Source: Xanthobacter oligotrophicus (GTDB lineage Bacteria > Pseudomonadota > Alphaproteobacteria > Rhizobiales > Xanthobacteraceae). From it: 64,000 bases of DNA. The notes beneath the pieces were generated by a model, which had not been told where the DNA came from, did no database searches, and saw nothing but the letters and a program-made list of their open reading frames with translations. The position numbers were made by a program, and so were the translations under genes. This document shows positions 1 to 9,828 of this stretch, piece after piece (position 1 is the first letter of the stretch; every line of letters begins with the position of its first letter). The DNA lies in the NCBI RefSeq assembly GCF_008364685.1, contig NZ_VTTL01000001.1, forward strand, positions 600,548 through 664,547. Direction: 5' to 3'.

Positions 1-1
1 C

Positions 2-220
2 GGCATCGACCGCTTCATGAGCGAGGCGCGGGCGTTGGTGAACATGATCGGCAACGGCGTCGCCACCGTGGTGATGGCCCGCTGGGAAGGCGAGCTCGAC
101 CATGCGCGGCTCACCGCCGTGCTCCGCGGCGAAGCGGTGCAGGACGAGCTGTCGCTCGGCCGGGAGGCGGGTGCGGAACCCGAGCCCCTGCGGCCGGCGG
201 TGGTCCAGCCCGCCGCCTGA
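2..220 (+). CDS. dctA: C-terminal end of a DctA-type dicarboxylate:cation symporter (partial)
   Basis: The last 72 residues of an inner-membrane symporter of the DAACS family, which imports C4-dicarboxylates such as succinate with cations. The frame is open from base 2, so the start lies outside the window. Visible is the family's final conserved stretch: a DRFMSEAR motif followed by [11 protein letters not shown] and a WEGELD segment, which in DctA proteins is the end of the last membrane region. The remaining tail is short and Pro/Ala/Glu-rich. A terminator hairpin follows 27 bases after the stop. The family is clear. The substrate is inferred from family resemblance only, since the transport core is not visible. 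Confidence 0.85.
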   Translation, partial: GIDRFMSEARALVNMIGNGVATVVMARWEGELDHARLTAVLRGEAVQDELSLGREAGAEPEPLRPAVVQPAA

Positions 221-247
221 GGCGAGGCCGAACGGCTCATCAGACAC

Positions 248-274
248 AAAGAGGCGCCAGCAGGCGCCTCTTTT
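248..274. terminator. Bidirectional rho-independent terminator between dctA and xseB
   Basis: Perfect 11-bp stem (248-258 with 263-273), four-base loop, and a T run on the plus side. On the minus strand the same stem ends in a T-rich edge. It sits between two convergent genes, so it can serve both. Confidence 0.85.
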
Positions 275-323
275 CCGTAACGGTAAGCCTAAACCGTGCC
301 TCGCAGCGCCGCGCCGAAAGCCC

Positions 324-617
324 CTACCCGTCCGCGTCCAGCGGCGCGGTGCCGGAAGGGCGGCCATCGGCGTCGCGGGTGATGGTTTCGACGCGGGCTT
401 CCGCCGCCCGCAACAGGGTCTCGCAGCGCATCTTCAGCGCCTCGCCTCGTTCGTACATGGCGATGGATTCCTCCAGCGGCACGCTGCCCCGCTCAAGATT
501 ACCGACGATGGCCTCCAGTTCCGCCAGCGCCTGCTCGAAGCTGAGCTTGTCCACGCCCGCCGCCGGTCCGGCGCTCTGGCCCGACTTGGCACTGGTTGCC
601 TTTGCTGCCTCGGCCAT
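324..617 (-). CDS. xseB: Exodeoxyribonuclease VII small subunit
   Basis: 97 residues, a usual length for XseB. The small subunit joins several-fold with XseA to make exonuclease VII, which degrades single-stranded DNA to oligonucleotides in the cytoplasm. The signature is [18 protein letters not shown], followed by [15 protein letters not shown] and a helical C-terminus. I start the gene at the ATG at 617, because the reading frame upstream (to 746) does not look like the family and the family begins close to this Met. The first 20 residues are a low-complexity Ala/Lys/Gly extension. xseA is not in the window. Confidence 0.93.
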   Translation of the reverse strand: MAEAAKATSAKSGQSAGPAAGVDKLSFEQALAELEAIVGNLERGSVPLEESIAMYERGEALKMRCETLLRAAEARVETITRDADGRPSGTAPLDADG

Positions 618-815
618 GGCCGCCTCCGCTGATTCCCTTTGCGCCAACCTTATACCGATCCGCACCCGGCTCACCCATGCCTCCGAATTTCGGGCGGTGT
701 CGCAGGAGGCAAAGGCGCTTCCTTGCGCCCTGGGACACCATCCCAAATCAGCCGGGGTGGCCCCGGCGCCCGCCCTTTGGTAGAAGCCGGCCAGAAATCT
801 CAGGAAAACACCCTC

Positions 816-1994
816 ATGTTGCCCGCGGCGTCCGCGCCCCTTCCGCCCCGCGATCCCTCAGGCCTCGAAGATGCGCTCATCGCGTGCTTCGAGACCGCCG
901 GCTTCTCGCGCCACGATCCGCCCATCCTCCATCCGGCGGACGCCTTCCTCGATCTGTCGGGGGAATCCATCCGCCGCCGCATGTATCTGACGGCGGACGC
1001 GGACGGGCGCGAGCTATGCCTGCGGCCCGACATCACCATTCCGGTGGCCCGCGCCGTCATCGCCGAACGCATGCCGCTGCCGGCGCGCGTGAGCTATCTC
1101 GGCCCCGTGTTCCGCTTCCGGGGCGAGGGATCGGGCGAGTTCCGGCAGGCGGGCGTGGAATCCTTCGGCCGCACCGACATCGAGGCGGCCGATGCGGAGA
1201 TGGTCGCCCTCGGCCTCAACGCCTGCGCGCTCTATGGCGTCCCGCAGCCGGAGATCCGGCTCGGCGACGTGGGCCTGTTCGCCGCCCTGCTGGAGGCGCT
1301 GCCGCTGGCCCCGGCACTGCGCCGGCGCTTGCTGAAGGATTTCGGCCAGAGCCGGCTCGATGCCGACCTCGGCCGCCAGAAGGAGCGCCCGAAAGAGAGC
1401 GCCTCGGCCCATGCCGGCGTGCTGGCGGCCCTCACCGGCGCCGATCCCGAGGCGGCGCGGGCGCTGATCACCGATCTTCTGTCCATCGCCGGCATCTCCA
1501 CCGTGGGCGGGCGTACCGTGTCCGAGATCGCCGAACGCTTCCTGGAGCAGTCCTCGCTGGAGGCCGGCGCCGGCCTGTCCGGCGAGACCGGCGAGATCCT
1601 CTCGCGCTACCTCGCCATCTCGGGGACGCCGGACGAGGCCTCCGCCCGCATGCGGGCGCTGGCGGCGGACGCGGGCATCGACCTGTCGGCGGCGCTCGAT
1701 ACCTTCGACCGGCGTACCGGCTTCCTCACCGCCTATGCGGTGAACCTGTCCGACGTGCGCTTCTCCAGCGCCTTCGGGCGGCCGCTCGACTATTACAGCG
1801 GCATGGTCTTCGAACTGCACGACACAAGCGGCCGTACCGATGGGCCGCTGGTGGCCGGCGGGCGCTACGACAAGCTCTTGGCACGCCTCGGCGCCGAGAT
1901 CAGCGTGCCCGGCGTCGGCCTCGCGGTGTGGGTGGAACGCCTCGCCGCCCTCACCTCCGCCCCCTTCCCTGCTGCCGTGGAGGGCGCCCGATGA
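816..1994 (+). CDS. hisZ: ATP phosphoribosyltransferase regulatory subunit HisZ
   Basis: 392 residues resembling the catalytic core of histidyl-tRNA synthetase without aminoacylation function. HisZ pairs with short-form HisG to catalyse and feedback-regulate the first step of histidine synthesis (ATP plus PRPP to phosphoribosyl-ATP). Class II synthetase-like motifs are visible: a motif-2-like region with [13 protein letters not shown] and [12 protein letters not shown], and a late [10 protein letters not shown] plus GGRYDKL. The ATG at 816 is chosen because the frame upstream to 639 does not resemble the family. The stop overlaps the hisG start (ATGA), which argues for translational coupling. 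No hisS is adjacent. Confidence 0.92.
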   Translation: MLPAASAPLPPRDPSGLEDALIACFETAGFSRHDPPILHPADAFLDLSGESIRRRMYLTADADGRELCLRPDITIPVARAVIAERMPLPARVSYLGPVFRFRGEGSGEFRQAGVESFGRTDIEAADAEMVALGLNACALYGVPQPEIRLGDVGLFAALLEALPLAPALRRRLLKDFGQSRLDADLGRQKERPKESASAHAGVLAALTGADPEAARALITDLLSIAGISTVGGRTVSEIAERFLEQSSLEAGAGLSGETGEILSRYLAISGTPDEASARMRALAADAGIDLSAALDTFDRRTGFLTAYAVNLSDVRFSSAFGRPLDYYSGMVFELHDTSGRTDGPLVAGGRYDKLLARLGAEISVPGVGLAVWVERLAALTSAPFPAAVEGAR

Positions 1995-2965
1995 CCAGCC
2001 CGCTCATTCTCGCCGTGCCGTCCAAGGGCCGGCTCCAGGAGAATGTCCACGCCTTCTTCTCCCGCGCCGGCATGCCGCTGACGCAGGCGCGCGGCGCCCG
2101 CGACTATCGCGGCGCGCTCGGCGGCGTGGACAATGTGGAGGTGGCCTATCTCTCCGCCTCCGAGATCGCGGCGGCTCTGGCCGCCGGCGCCGCCCATATC
2201 GGGGTGACGGGCGAAGATCTGGTACGCGAGAACATCCTGGAGGCGGACAGCCGCGTCGCGCTGCTGGAAAAGCTCGGCTTCGGCCACGCCAACGTGGTGG
2301 TGGCGGTGCCGCAGGCCTGGATCGACGTGCGTACCATGGACGATCTCGACGACGTCGCGAGCCATTTCCACGGCCGCACCGGCCGGCGCATCCGCGTCGC
2401 CACCAAATATGTGAACCTGACCCGGGGTTTCTTCGCCCGCTACGGCATTGTGGATTACCGCATCGTCGAAAGCGCGGGCGCGACCGAGGGCACGCCGGCC
2501 TCCGGATCGGCGGAGCTGATCGTGGATATCACCACCACCGGGGCGACGCTGGCCGCCAACGCCCTGAAGGTCGTGGACGACGGGATCATCCTGAAGTCGG
2601 AAGCCAATCTCGTGGCCTCGCTCACCGCCAATTGGAGCGGCAGCGCGCTTTCGGCGGCACGGGCCATGTTCGATCGGCTGGGGGCGGAAAAGCGCGCGCG
2701 GACCATGCGCGAGGTGCGCACCCGCTTCGCGAGCTGCGACGCCTCCCTGGTGGAGGAAGCGGTGGCGCGCTATCGCTGCGTCGCACCGTTCGGCGGCCCC
2801 ACCTCCTCCGGCATGCTGACCCTGCACTGCCCGCCGGATACGCTGCATGGGCTCGCCACCTTCCTGCGCGAGCGCGGGGCGAGCATGGTGACCGTTGGTC
2901 CCATCGAATATGTGTTCGCCGCGGACAATCCTCTCTTTGAGGCCCTGGAAGCGCGGCTCGGCTGA
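1991..2965 (+). CDS. hisG: ATP phosphoribosyltransferase catalytic subunit HisG
   Basis: 324 residues. It catalyses the first and committed step of histidine biosynthesis. The N-terminus has the substrate-binding [10 protein letters not shown] motif, followed by GVTGEDLV and, in the second lobe, a PRPP-loop-like [15 protein letters not shown]-terminal part of about 100 residues includes [11 protein letters not shown]. The presence of a neighbouring hisZ suggests the HisZ-dependent enzyme, although this protein is longer than the typical short form of about 210-230 residues. The start overlaps the hisZ stop by four bases, so the two are almost certainly one operon. Confidence 0.93.
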   Translation: MTSPLILAVPSKGRLQENVHAFFSRAGMPLTQARGARDYRGALGGVDNVEVAYLSASEIAAALAAGAAHIGVTGEDLVRENILEADSRVALLEKLGFGHANVVVAVPQAWIDVRTMDDLDDVASHFHGRTGRRIRVATKYVNLTRGFFARYGIVDYRIVESAGATEGTPASGSAELIVDITTTGATLAANALKVVDDGIILKSEANLVASLTANWSGSALSAARAMFDRLGAEKRARTMREVRTRFASCDASLVEEAVARYRCVAPFGGPTSSGMLTLHCPPDTLHGLATFLRERGASMVTVGPIEYVFAADNPLFEALEARLG

Positions 2966-2998
2966 TCGGGGCTCCATGGTGCGAATCTACCAACCCGT

Positions 2999-3034
2999 CG
3001 CCGGCGCCCCGCTGCGCCGGCGGTGGCGATTTTT
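2999..3034 (+). terminator. Likely terminator of the hisZ-hisG operon
   Basis: 8-bp GC-only stem (2999-3006 with 3015-3022) and then a run of five T at 3030-3034. The T run begins eight bases after the stem, which is further than ideal. It overlaps the end of the convergent small gene. Confidence 0.55.
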
Positions 3035-3326
3035 ATTCGTTGCCGATGCCGCGGTCTCCCTGCTCCAGGAACAGCTCATCGGACGGCTCCCGCTGCACGG
3101 GGGGCGTGTAGGTCCTGGCCCGCATGTGGGAGAAGGGATCGTTCTGCTCGGCACGCGTCACCGGCGCATAGCCAAGGGGCTGCTGGTAGCCGAACGCCGT
3201 GCTATCGATTTCGTGATTGGCCTCGGCGTCAGCTTCGTCTCGTGAGTGCTGATCCGCCGCTACGGCAACACCAGCAATCAAGAAAGTGGAGGTAAGAGCA
3301 ATAGCTCCGAAGGTAAGATGGCGCAT
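3033..3326 (-). CDS. Small exported protein of unknown function
   Basis: 97 residues that I do not recognise. The first 24 or so form a clear Sec signal peptide: a short basic start (MRH), a hydrophobic core TFGAIALTSTFLIAGV and an AVAA-type cleavage site before DQ. The mature part, about 73 residues, is hydrophilic, rich in Glu, Asp, Gln and Pro, has no Cys and should be periplasmic. Three in-frame ATGs sit within 13 bases. I take the last (3326) because a GGAG lies six bases before it; the first, at 3338, would add four residues. It is a single gene, convergent with hisG. The signal peptide is well supported and the function is not. Confidence 0.65.
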   Translation of the reverse strand: MRHLTFGAIALTSTFLIAGVAVAADQHSRDEADAEANHEIDSTAFGYQQPLGYAPVTRAEQNDPFSHMRARTYTPPVQREPSDELFLEQGDRGIGNE

Positions 3327-3633
3327 TTTCATCTCCATCTAATGCCAAACGGACGATGCCGCTCGGCTAAACGCTTAGATATTGTTGCAGCGACTCGGCA
3401 ATAAGGGGGATTTTACGCAACGCTGCATCTCATAAAGCGCACCAATGGCCGACAGTATCCGCGCCCTGCGGTAGCCGGCAGCGCGGCTGGAACGCGGTAC
3501 CGAAGCGCCCCGCCTTCCCTCGCAGGTCCTAGGGCTTTACTCTCCCCGGCCGATTGAACGCACTCAACTGAACGCACCCTCGCGCCGCGCCCGGGAGGCG
3601 GCGGCAAACGAGGCGTTGCCCGAGGAGTTCTCC
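3327..3633. other. Intergenic region between the small exported gene and pepN
   Basis: 307 bases shared by two divergent genes, so both promoters should lie here. The left half is less GC-rich than its surroundings. A clean ribosome binding site (GAGGAG, 3622-3627) precedes the pepN ATG. I see no convincing -35/-10 pair and no other gene. Confidence 0.5.
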
Positions 3634-6264
3634 ATGCGTGATGCCGAGCCCAAAGCCATCCACCTCGCCGACTACCGCCCGCCGGAATGGCTGGTGGACA
3701 AGGTGGAGCTGGACTTCGCGCTCCATCCCTCCCAGACCCGCGTCACCGCCCGCCTCGCGCTGCGCCGCAATCCGGAGGGAACCACGGGCGCGCCGGTGGT
3801 GCTGGAGGGGGACGGCCTGACCCTGGTGCGCCTCGCCATCGACGGCAAGCCGCTGGCCGGCCCGAGCTTCGAGGCGACCCCCGCGCGCCTCACCCTCGCC
3901 CATCCTCCGGCCGACGCCTTCGTGCTGGAGGTGGAGACGCTGGTGGACCCCACCGCCAACACCCAGCTCATGGGCCTCTATCGCACCTCCGGCAATTACT
4001 GCACCCAGTGCGAGCCCGAGGGCTTCCGCCGCATCACCTATTATCCCGACCGGCCGGACGTGCTCTCGGTCTTCACCACCCGCATCGAGGCGGACAAGGC
4101 CGAGGCGCCGATCCTGCTGGGCAACGGCAACCTCATGGAAAGCGGCGACATCCCCGGCACCGCGCGCCATTTCGCCATCTGGCATGACCCGTGGCCCAAG
4201 CCGTCCTACCTGTTCGCGCTGGTGGGCGGCAAGCTCGCCAAGGTGGCCGACAGCTTCGTCACCGCCTCCGGCCGCAAGGTGGAACTGGGCATCTATGTGG
4301 AAGAGGGCAAGGAAGCCCGCGCCGGCTATGCCATGGACGCGCTGAAGCGCTCCATGCGCTGGGACGAGGAGGCCTTCGGCCGCGAGTACGACCTCGACGT
4401 GTTCAACATCGTGGCCGTCTCCGACTTCAACATGGGGGCCATGGAGAACAAGGGCCTCAACGTCTTCAACGACAAATACGTGCTGGCGACCCCCGAGACT
4501 GCCACCGATGCCGATTATTCCGGTATCGAGGGCGTCATCGCCCACGAATATTTCCACAACTGGACCGGAAATCGCATCACCTGCCGCGACTGGTTCCAGC
4601 TGTGCCTGAAGGAAGGCCTCACCGTCTTCCGCGACCAGGAATTCTCGTCCGACCAGCGCTCGCGCCCGGTGAAGCGCATCGCCGACGTGCGCATGCTCAA
4701 GGCGGCCCAGTTCACCGAGGATTCCGGCCCCCTCGCCCACCCGGTCCGGCCGGAAACCTATCGCGAGATCAACAACTTCTACACCGCGACCGTCTATGAG
4801 AAGGGCGCCGAGGTGGTGCGCATGCTCAAAACCCTCCTCGGCGAGGAGGGGTTCCGAAAGGGCATGGACCTCTATTTCGAGCGTCATGACGGGGATGCGG
4901 CGACTATCGAGGATTTCGTCGCCGCCTTCGCCGACGCCACCGGCCGCGACCTCACCCAGTTCGCACTGTGGTATGCCCAGTCGGGCACGCCCCTGCTGAA
5001 CGTGAGCGGCAGCTATGACAAGGAGGCAGGCACCTTCCGCCTCGACGTCAAGCAGTCGGTGCCGCCCACGCCGGGCCAGGGCGACAAGAAGCCCATGCTG
5101 ATCCCGCTGGCCCTTGGCCTGGTGGGGCCGGACGGGCGCGACATGCCACTGACGCTGGGCAACACGCCAGTGGAGCACGGCGTGATCGAGGTGAAGGAGG
5201 CCGCCCAAAGCTTCCTGTTCACCGGCCTGGACGCGCGACCCGTGCCCTCTCTCAACCGGGGCTTTTCCGCGCCTGTGAACCTTGTCAGCGACCTCACCGA
5301 GGCGGACCGCGTCTTCCTCGCCGCCCATGACGGCGACCCGTTCAACCGCTTCGACTCGCTCCAGCGTATCGCCCTTGAACTGCTGAAGACCGGTGCCCGC
5401 TCCGGCACGCTTCCCGCGCCGGACGCTCTCATCACGGCGACAGGCGCGGTGGTGGCCGATACGGCGCTCGATGCCGCCTTCAAGGCGCAGGCCCTCGCCC
5501 TCCCCGGCGAGAGCGAGGTGGCGCGCGAGCTGGGCAGCGATGTCAATCCCGATGCCGTCTTCGCCGCCCGCAAGGCGCTGCGGATCGCGGTCGGAACCGC
5601 CCTCGCGGCGGACTTCGCCCGCACCTACGAGAGCGCGGGGGCGGGTGGGGCGTTCGCGCCGGACGCAGCTTCCGCCGGCCGGCGGGCGCTGCGGAATCTC
5701 TCCCTCGACTATCTCGCCGTCACCGGCGCGGCCGAGGGCATCGCGCGCGCCAAGGCCCAGTTCGAGGCGGCGGACAACATGACCGACCGCTTCGCCGCCC
5801 TCGCCGTGCTGGCCCAGCACGACGTGCCGGAGCGCGAAGCGGCCCTCGACGCCTTCTATCGCCGCTTCGAGAGCGACGCGCTCGTCATCGACAAGTGGTT
5901 CATCCTGCAGGCGCAGATCGCATCCGAGGGGACGCTGGACCGGGTGAAGGGCCTGATGCTCCATCCGGCCTTCTCCCTCTCCAACCCCAACCGGGTGCGC
6001 TCCCTCATCGGCGCCTTCGCCGCCGCCAACCCCACCCAGTTCAACCGGGCGGACGGAGCGGGGCACGCCTTCGTGGCCGATACGGTGCTCAGCCTCGACG
6101 GCAAGAACCCGCAGGTGGCGGCGCGGCTGCTGGCGTCGTTCAAGACGTTCCGCCAGTTGGAGCCGGTGCGGCGCGCCAGCGCCGAGGCCGCCCTGCGCCG
6201 TGTGGCGCAGACCCCCGGCCTGTCGGCGGATGTCTCCGACATCGCCACCCGCTCGCTGGGGTGA
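3634..6264 (+). CDS. pepN: Aminopeptidase N (M1 family zinc metallopeptidase)
   Basis: 876 residues, the usual length for bacterial PepN. The cytosolic enzyme removes N-terminal residues from peptides and finishes protein turnover. The M1 hallmarks are present: the exopeptidase motif GAMENKG near residue 270, and the zinc site HEYFH (H304, H308) with the third ligand E327 in KEGLTVFRD. The catalytic Tyr region (NFYTATVYEKGAEVVRM) follows about 50 residues later. The C-terminal half is the Ig-like plus helical solenoid region typical of PepN. The ATG at 3634 is preferred over an in-frame TTG at 3616 because GAGGAG lies six bases upstream of it. Confidence 0.96.
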   Translation: MRDAEPKAIHLADYRPPEWLVDKVELDFALHPSQTRVTARLALRRNPEGTTGAPVVLEGDGLTLVRLAIDGKPLAGPSFEATPARLTLAHPPADAFVLEVETLVDPTANTQLMGLYRTSGNYCTQCEPEGFRRITYYPDRPDVLSVFTTRIEADKAEAPILLGNGNLMESGDIPGTARHFAIWHDPWPKPSYLFALVGGKLAKVADSFVTASGRKVELGIYVEEGKEARAGYAMDALKRSMRWDEEAFGREYDLDVFNIVAVSDFNMGAMENKGLNVFNDKYVLATPETATDADYSGIEGVIAHEYFHNWTGNRITCRDWFQLCLKEGLTVFRDQEFSSDQRSRPVKRIADVRMLKAAQFTEDSGPLAHPVRPETYREINNFYTATVYEKGAEVVRMLKTLLGEEGFRKGMDLYFERHDGDAATIEDFVAAFADATGRDLTQFALWYAQSGTPLLNVSGSYDKEAGTFRLDVKQSVPPTPGQGDKKPMLIPLALGLVGPDGRDMPLTLGNTPVEHGVIEVKEAAQSFLFTGLDARPVPSLNRGFSAPVNLVSDLTEADRVFLAAHDGDPFNRFDSLQRIALELLKTGARSGTLPAPDALITATGAVVADTALDAAFKAQALALPGESEVARELGSDVNPDAVFAARKALRIAVGTALAADFARTYESAGAGGAFAPDAASAGRRALRNLSLDYLAVTGAAEGIARAKAQFEAADNMTDRFAALAVLAQHDVPEREAALDAFYRRFESDALVIDKWFILQAQIASEGTLDRVKGLMLHPAFSLSNPNRVRSLIGAFAAANPTQFNRADGAGHAFVADTVLSLDGKNPQVAARLLASFKTFRQLEPVRRASAEAALRRVAQTPGLSADVSDIATRSLG

Positions 6265-6288
6265 GGAAGTCCGCCCAGCGCCTGCACC

Positions 6289-6319
6289 GTGGCCCCTCCG
6301 GCATGTCCTGAGGGGCCAC
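6289..6319 (+). terminator. Hairpin after pepN, probable transcription end
   Basis: Perfect 10-bp stem (6289-6298 with 6310-6319) and an 11-base loop, 24 bases after the pepN stop. It lacks a real T run, so it may act as an mRNA 3' end stabiliser or a weak terminator. Confidence 0.45.
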
Positions 6320-6334
6320 TGCTGCGTTTGCAGC

Positions 6335-6391
6335 CCAGCGGGCCGGCGGACCCGGGGAAGCCCCGGACCAAGACCGGGGCATGACGGCGTG
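6335..6391 (-). repeat. Palindromic dispersed repeat, copy 1
   Basis: Read on the minus strand this contains CGTCATGCCCCGG, a short loop, then CCGGGG. The layout (CGTCATG plus a GC-rich palindrome) matches the element at 9829-9863 in the opposite orientation. Related CGTCAT-type palindromes are common between genes in alphaproteobacteria. The outer limits are approximate. Confidence 0.5.
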
Positions 6392-6688
6392 AGAAACCGA
6401 CTCCGCCGAGGCGCAATCTGTGCCTCAGTTTGAAAAGAAGTGGCACCTCCCCGGAACGAAGCGCGGGAAGAACAGAGCGGTAAACCCCGGCGGCAACCGA
6501 TTCGGTCCAGCTGTGTTCCCGCTGGGTCCCAGCCCGTAGCGAAAGCAGTATCAAAACGAGACGGCACCGTGCCCGGCCTTGGTGCCTCCGGCGGGCGATC
6601 ATCGAGCCGTGACGCCGCAGATTCATTCAGCGGCACACCACCGCGTAAAAAGAGTATATAAACAGAACAAGATAGCCGGGAGCACGCC

Positions 6689-7939
6689 ATGGACGAGCTC
6701 ATCTTCCGCCTGGCCGTCGCGCTTGCCATCGGGCTGGTGGTGGGGGTGGAGCGGGGCTGGCGCGAGCGCACCGAGCTGCCCGGAAGCCGCACGGCGGGCG
6801 TGCGCACCTATGCCCTGTGCGGCCTGCTCGGCGGCGTCAGCGCGGCCCTCGCCCAGGCGCTTGAGAGCCCGGCCGTCTTCATCGCCTCAAGCCTCGGCTT
6901 CGCCGCCGTCTTCGCCGGCTTCAAGTATCGCGAGATGGTGAAGGACGAGGATTTCGGCATCACCGGCATCGTCGCCGCATTGCTGGTGTTCGCCCTTGGC
7001 GCCCTGGCGGTGGCGGGAGACCCTGCGGCGGCCGGCGCGGCCGCCATCGCCGCCACCGGGCTTCTGGCCGCGCGAGAGATGCTGCATGGCCTTCTCGCCA
7101 AGCTAACCTGGGTGGAGCTGCGCTCGGCCCTCGTCCTGCTGGGCATGACGGTGATCGTCCTGCCCCTGCTGCCGGACCGCACCCTCGACCCGTTCGACAG
7201 CATCAACCTGCGACAGCTCTGGCTGTTCATGGTGCTTACCGCCACCATCTCCTTCGCCGGCTATGTGGCGGTGAAGGTGGCCGGGCCGGAAAAGGGCATC
7301 CTCATCAGCGCGCTGGCCGGGGCGCTGGTGTCCTCCACCGCAGTCACCCTCGCCTTTGCCCGCCGCGCGGCGGCCGGGGAGCCGGCGACCTTGCTTGCCG
7401 GCGGCGCGGCGCTGGCGGCCATGGTCTCGCTGCTGCGGGTGCTCGTGATCTGCATGGTGGTGGCACCCAGCCTGCTCACCACCCTCGCCCCACCGGCGCT
7501 GGCGGCGGCCCTGGCCTTTGCTGTCGCAGGCGGCCTCCTGGTGCGCCACGCCGGCCATGCGGAAGGCGAGGCCGGCCTCGGCAACCCGTTCGAACTCGGC
7601 CCCCTCGCCGCGTTCGCCGGCATGTTCGGCTTCGTCTCGGCGGTCAGCGGCATCCTCCTGAAATATGTGGGGCCGGGCAGCCTCTACATCGTCAGCGCGG
7701 TGGCCGGCATCGTGGATGTGGACGTGCCGTCGCTGAACGCCGCCCGGCTCGCGGGCAACGGCCTGTCGCTGCAGGGCGCCGCCCTCGCCATCCTCATCGC
7801 CATGGGCATGAACGCGTTGGGTCGGGTGGGGTTCGCGGCGGCGGCAGGTCCGCCGGGCTTCACCCTGCGTCTTGGCTCGGCCACCGCCGCAGCGGCGGGG
7901 GCGGCGCTCGTCGTCCTGCTGTTCGCGCAGGGGTGGTGA
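6689..7939 (+). CDS. MgtC/SapB-type membrane protein with DUF4010-like C-terminal half
   Basis: 416 residues, almost entirely hydrophobic helices. The N-terminal 130 or so residues carry the MgtC/SapB pattern: LAVALAIGLVVGVERGW, then a GVRTYALCGLLGG segment. The remainder is a second multi-helix region as in DUF4010 proteins, with a repeated SSTAVTLAFARR-type segment. It is an inner-membrane protein. MgtC relatives are linked to magnesium limitation and regulation of ATP synthase in pathogens, but that role cannot be transferred to this two-part form. A GGGAG lies just before the ATG. It is monocistronic or weakly linked to recJ, which follows 49 bases later. Confidence 0.8.
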   Translation: MDELIFRLAVALAIGLVVGVERGWRERTELPGSRTAGVRTYALCGLLGGVSAALAQALESPAVFIASSLGFAAVFAGFKYREMVKDEDFGITGIVAALLVFALGALAVAGDPAAAGAAAIAATGLLAAREMLHGLLAKLTWVELRSALVLLGMTVIVLPLLPDRTLDPFDSINLRQLWLFMVLTATISFAGYVAVKVAGPEKGILISALAGALVSSTAVTLAFARRAAAGEPATLLAGGAALAAMVSLLRVLVICMVVAPSLLTTLAPPALAAALAFAVAGGLLVRHAGHAEGEAGLGNPFELGPLAAFAGMFGFVSAVSGILLKYVGPGSLYIVSAVAGIVDVDVPSLNAARLAGNGLSLQGAALAILIAMGMNALGRVGFAAAAGPPGFTLRLGSATAAAAGAALVVLLFAQGW

Positions 7940-7988
7940 TCGCCGCCGGTCGCTCGACGCGAGGGGCCGCTTCTGGCTTGATGCGCGC

Positions 7989-9788
7989 GTGAACATAGCC
8001 CTGCCGAATCGCCTCTTCCTCGACGTCGCCCGCTCCGCCACCGGCCGCACCTGGCGCGAGCGCCTGGACGTGCGCGGCGCCCAGACCGCCCTCGCCATGG
8101 CCCAGCGCACCGGCATCAGCGAGCTGCTGGCCCGCGTGCTGGCCGGCCGCGACGTGCCGCTCGACGGGGTGGAGCAATATCTCGACCCCTCCATCCGCAC
8201 CCTGCTGCCGGACCCCGACACTCTCACCGACATGGGCGCCGCCGTGGAGCGCCTGTCGCGCGCAGTTACCAGCGGCGAGCAGGTGGCGGTGTTCGGCGAC
8301 TATGACGTGGACGGCGCCTGCGCCACCGCCCTCATGGTGGGCGTGCTGCGGGCGGCGGGCCTCGACCCGCTGTTCCACATCCCCGACCGCATCTTCGAGG
8401 GCTATGGCCCCAACGTGCCGGCCATCGAGCAGCTGGCGGGGCGCGGGGTGACGCTGCTGGTGACGGTGGATTGCGGCACCACCTCCATGGAACCCTTGGC
8501 CGCCGCCCGGCGCCTGGGCATGGATACGGTGGTGATCGACCACCACCAGTCCGGCGAGCGCCTGCCGGAGGCCGCCGCCATCGTGAACCCCAACCGGGAG
8601 GACGACCTCTCGGGCCTCGGCCATGTGTGCGCGGCGGGCCTTGCCTTCGTCACGTCGGTGGGACTGGTGCGGGCGCTGCGCCAGAACGGCCATTTCAACA
8701 CCGCCCGCCCGGCTCCGGACCTGCTCGACACGCTCGATCTGGTGGCGCTTGCCACCGTCGCGGACGTGGTGCCGCTGAAGGGCCTCAACCGCGCCTTCGT
8801 CACCAAGGGTCTCATCGCCATGCGACGGCGCGGCCGCATCGGCCTCACCGCGCTGATGGATGCGGCCCGGCTCGACGGGCCACCGCGCCCGTTCCACCTC
8901 GGCTTCCTCATCGGCCCGCGCATCAATGCCGGCGGGCGCATCGGCGAGGCGACGCTGGGGGCGAAGCTCCTCCTCACCCAGGACCCGGCCGAGGCCCGCC
9001 AGATCGCCGCCGAGCTGGACCGACTCAACGGCGAGCGGCAGGAGGTGGAGCGCGCCATCCTCGCCGCCGCCGAGGCGGAGGCCGAGGCGGCGCTGGGCCT
9101 CAGCGACGAGGGCTCGGTGATCGTGGTGAGCGGGGATGGCTGGCATCCCGGCGTGGTCGGCCTCGTGGCGTCGCGGCTGAAGGAGCGCTTCCAGCGCCCG
9201 GCCTTCGCCATCGCCTTCAACGGGGAGACCGGTACTGGCTCCGGCCGCTCGCTGCCCGGCGTGGACATCGGCCGCGCCGTGCGCGCGGCGCTGGAAGCGG
9301 GACTGCTGGTGAAGGGCGGCGGCCACGCCATGGCGGCCGGGCTGACGGTGGAACGCGCCCGCCTCGGCGCATTGCGGGCGGCGTTCGAGCAGCGCCTCGC
9401 CGCCGACGTGGCACGGGCGCGGGCCGAGGGCACGCTCTCCATCGACGGCGCGCTCACCGCGCGGGGGGCGACGACGGACCTCGTCGAGATGGTATCCCGC
9501 GCCGGCCCGTTCGGTGCCGGCAATGCGGAGCCGGTGTTCGCCTTCCCCGGCCATCGCATCAGCTATGTGGAGAGCTTCGGCGCCGGCCATGTGCGGGCGC
9601 GCATCTCGTCCCCTGATGGCACCACCCTGAAGGCCACCGCCTTCCGCTGCGCCGAGGAGCCCCTGGGCCGCGCCCTGCTGGCCGCGCGCGGGCGGCCCCT
9701 GCACGTGGCCGGAAGCCTGGAACTCGACACTTGGCAGGGCGAAAACCGCGTGGCCCTGCGCATCCGCGACGTGGCCGAGCCGGGCTGA
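7989..9788 (+). CDS. recJ: Single-stranded-DNA-specific exonuclease RecJ
   Basis: 599 residues. RecJ is a 5'-3' single-strand exonuclease acting in recombinational and mismatch repair. The DHH-family signature is complete: GDYDVDG (residues 103-109), VVIDHH (D184, H185, H186), and the DHHA1 half with GGGHAMAAGLTV, followed by the OB-like C-terminal part. The frame is open further upstream into the preceding gene. I choose the GTG at 7989, because FLDVARSATGRTWRERL, the conserved N-terminus in alphaproteobacteria, begins ten residues later. No ideal ribosome binding site is seen, so the start is uncertain by some residues. Confidence 0.93.
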   Translation: MNIALPNRLFLDVARSATGRTWRERLDVRGAQTALAMAQRTGISELLARVLAGRDVPLDGVEQYLDPSIRTLLPDPDTLTDMGAAVERLSRAVTSGEQVAVFGDYDVDGACATALMVGVLRAAGLDPLFHIPDRIFEGYGPNVPAIEQLAGRGVTLLVTVDCGTTSMEPLAAARRLGMDTVVIDHHQSGERLPEAAAIVNPNREDDLSGLGHVCAAGLAFVTSVGLVRALRQNGHFNTARPAPDLLDTLDLVALATVADVVPLKGLNRAFVTKGLIAMRRRGRIGLTALMDAARLDGPPRPFHLGFLIGPRINAGGRIGEATLGAKLLLTQDPAEARQIAAELDRLNGERQEVERAILAAAEAEAEAALGLSDEGSVIVVSGDGWHPGVVGLVASRLKERFQRPAFAIAFNGETGTGSGRSLPGVDIGRAVRAALEAGLLVKGGGHAMAAGLTVERARLGALRAAFEQRLAADVARARAEGTLSIDGALTARGATTDLVEMVSRAGPFGAGNAEPVFAFPGHRISYVESFGAGHVRARISSPDGTTLKATAFRCAEEPLGRALLAARGRPLHVAGSLELDTWQGENRVALRIRDVAEPG

Positions 9789-9828
9789 GGGCGGGCTTGA
9801 AAACTCAGGACAGGCGGGGCGATCCACC

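Larger units (their letters stand above)
6265..6688. other. Intergenic region pepN to the MgtC-type gene
   Basis: 424 bases without a gene. It holds, in order, a perfect 10-bp hairpin just after pepN, a dispersed-type palindromic repeat (about 6335-6391), a stretch less GC-rich than its surroundings with one further small stem (6563-6568 with 6581-6586), and an AT-rich tract with TATATA at 6655-6660 just before the next gene. The last could be a -10 element, but no good -35 box accompanies it. Confidence 0.5.

Noticed and set aside
3529..6807. Minus-strand open frame of 1092 codons opposite pepN
   Set aside because: Shadow of the GC-rich pepN gene on the other strand. The translation is low-complexity Gly/Arg/Glu/Val without any domain, whereas pepN has complete catalytic motifs.
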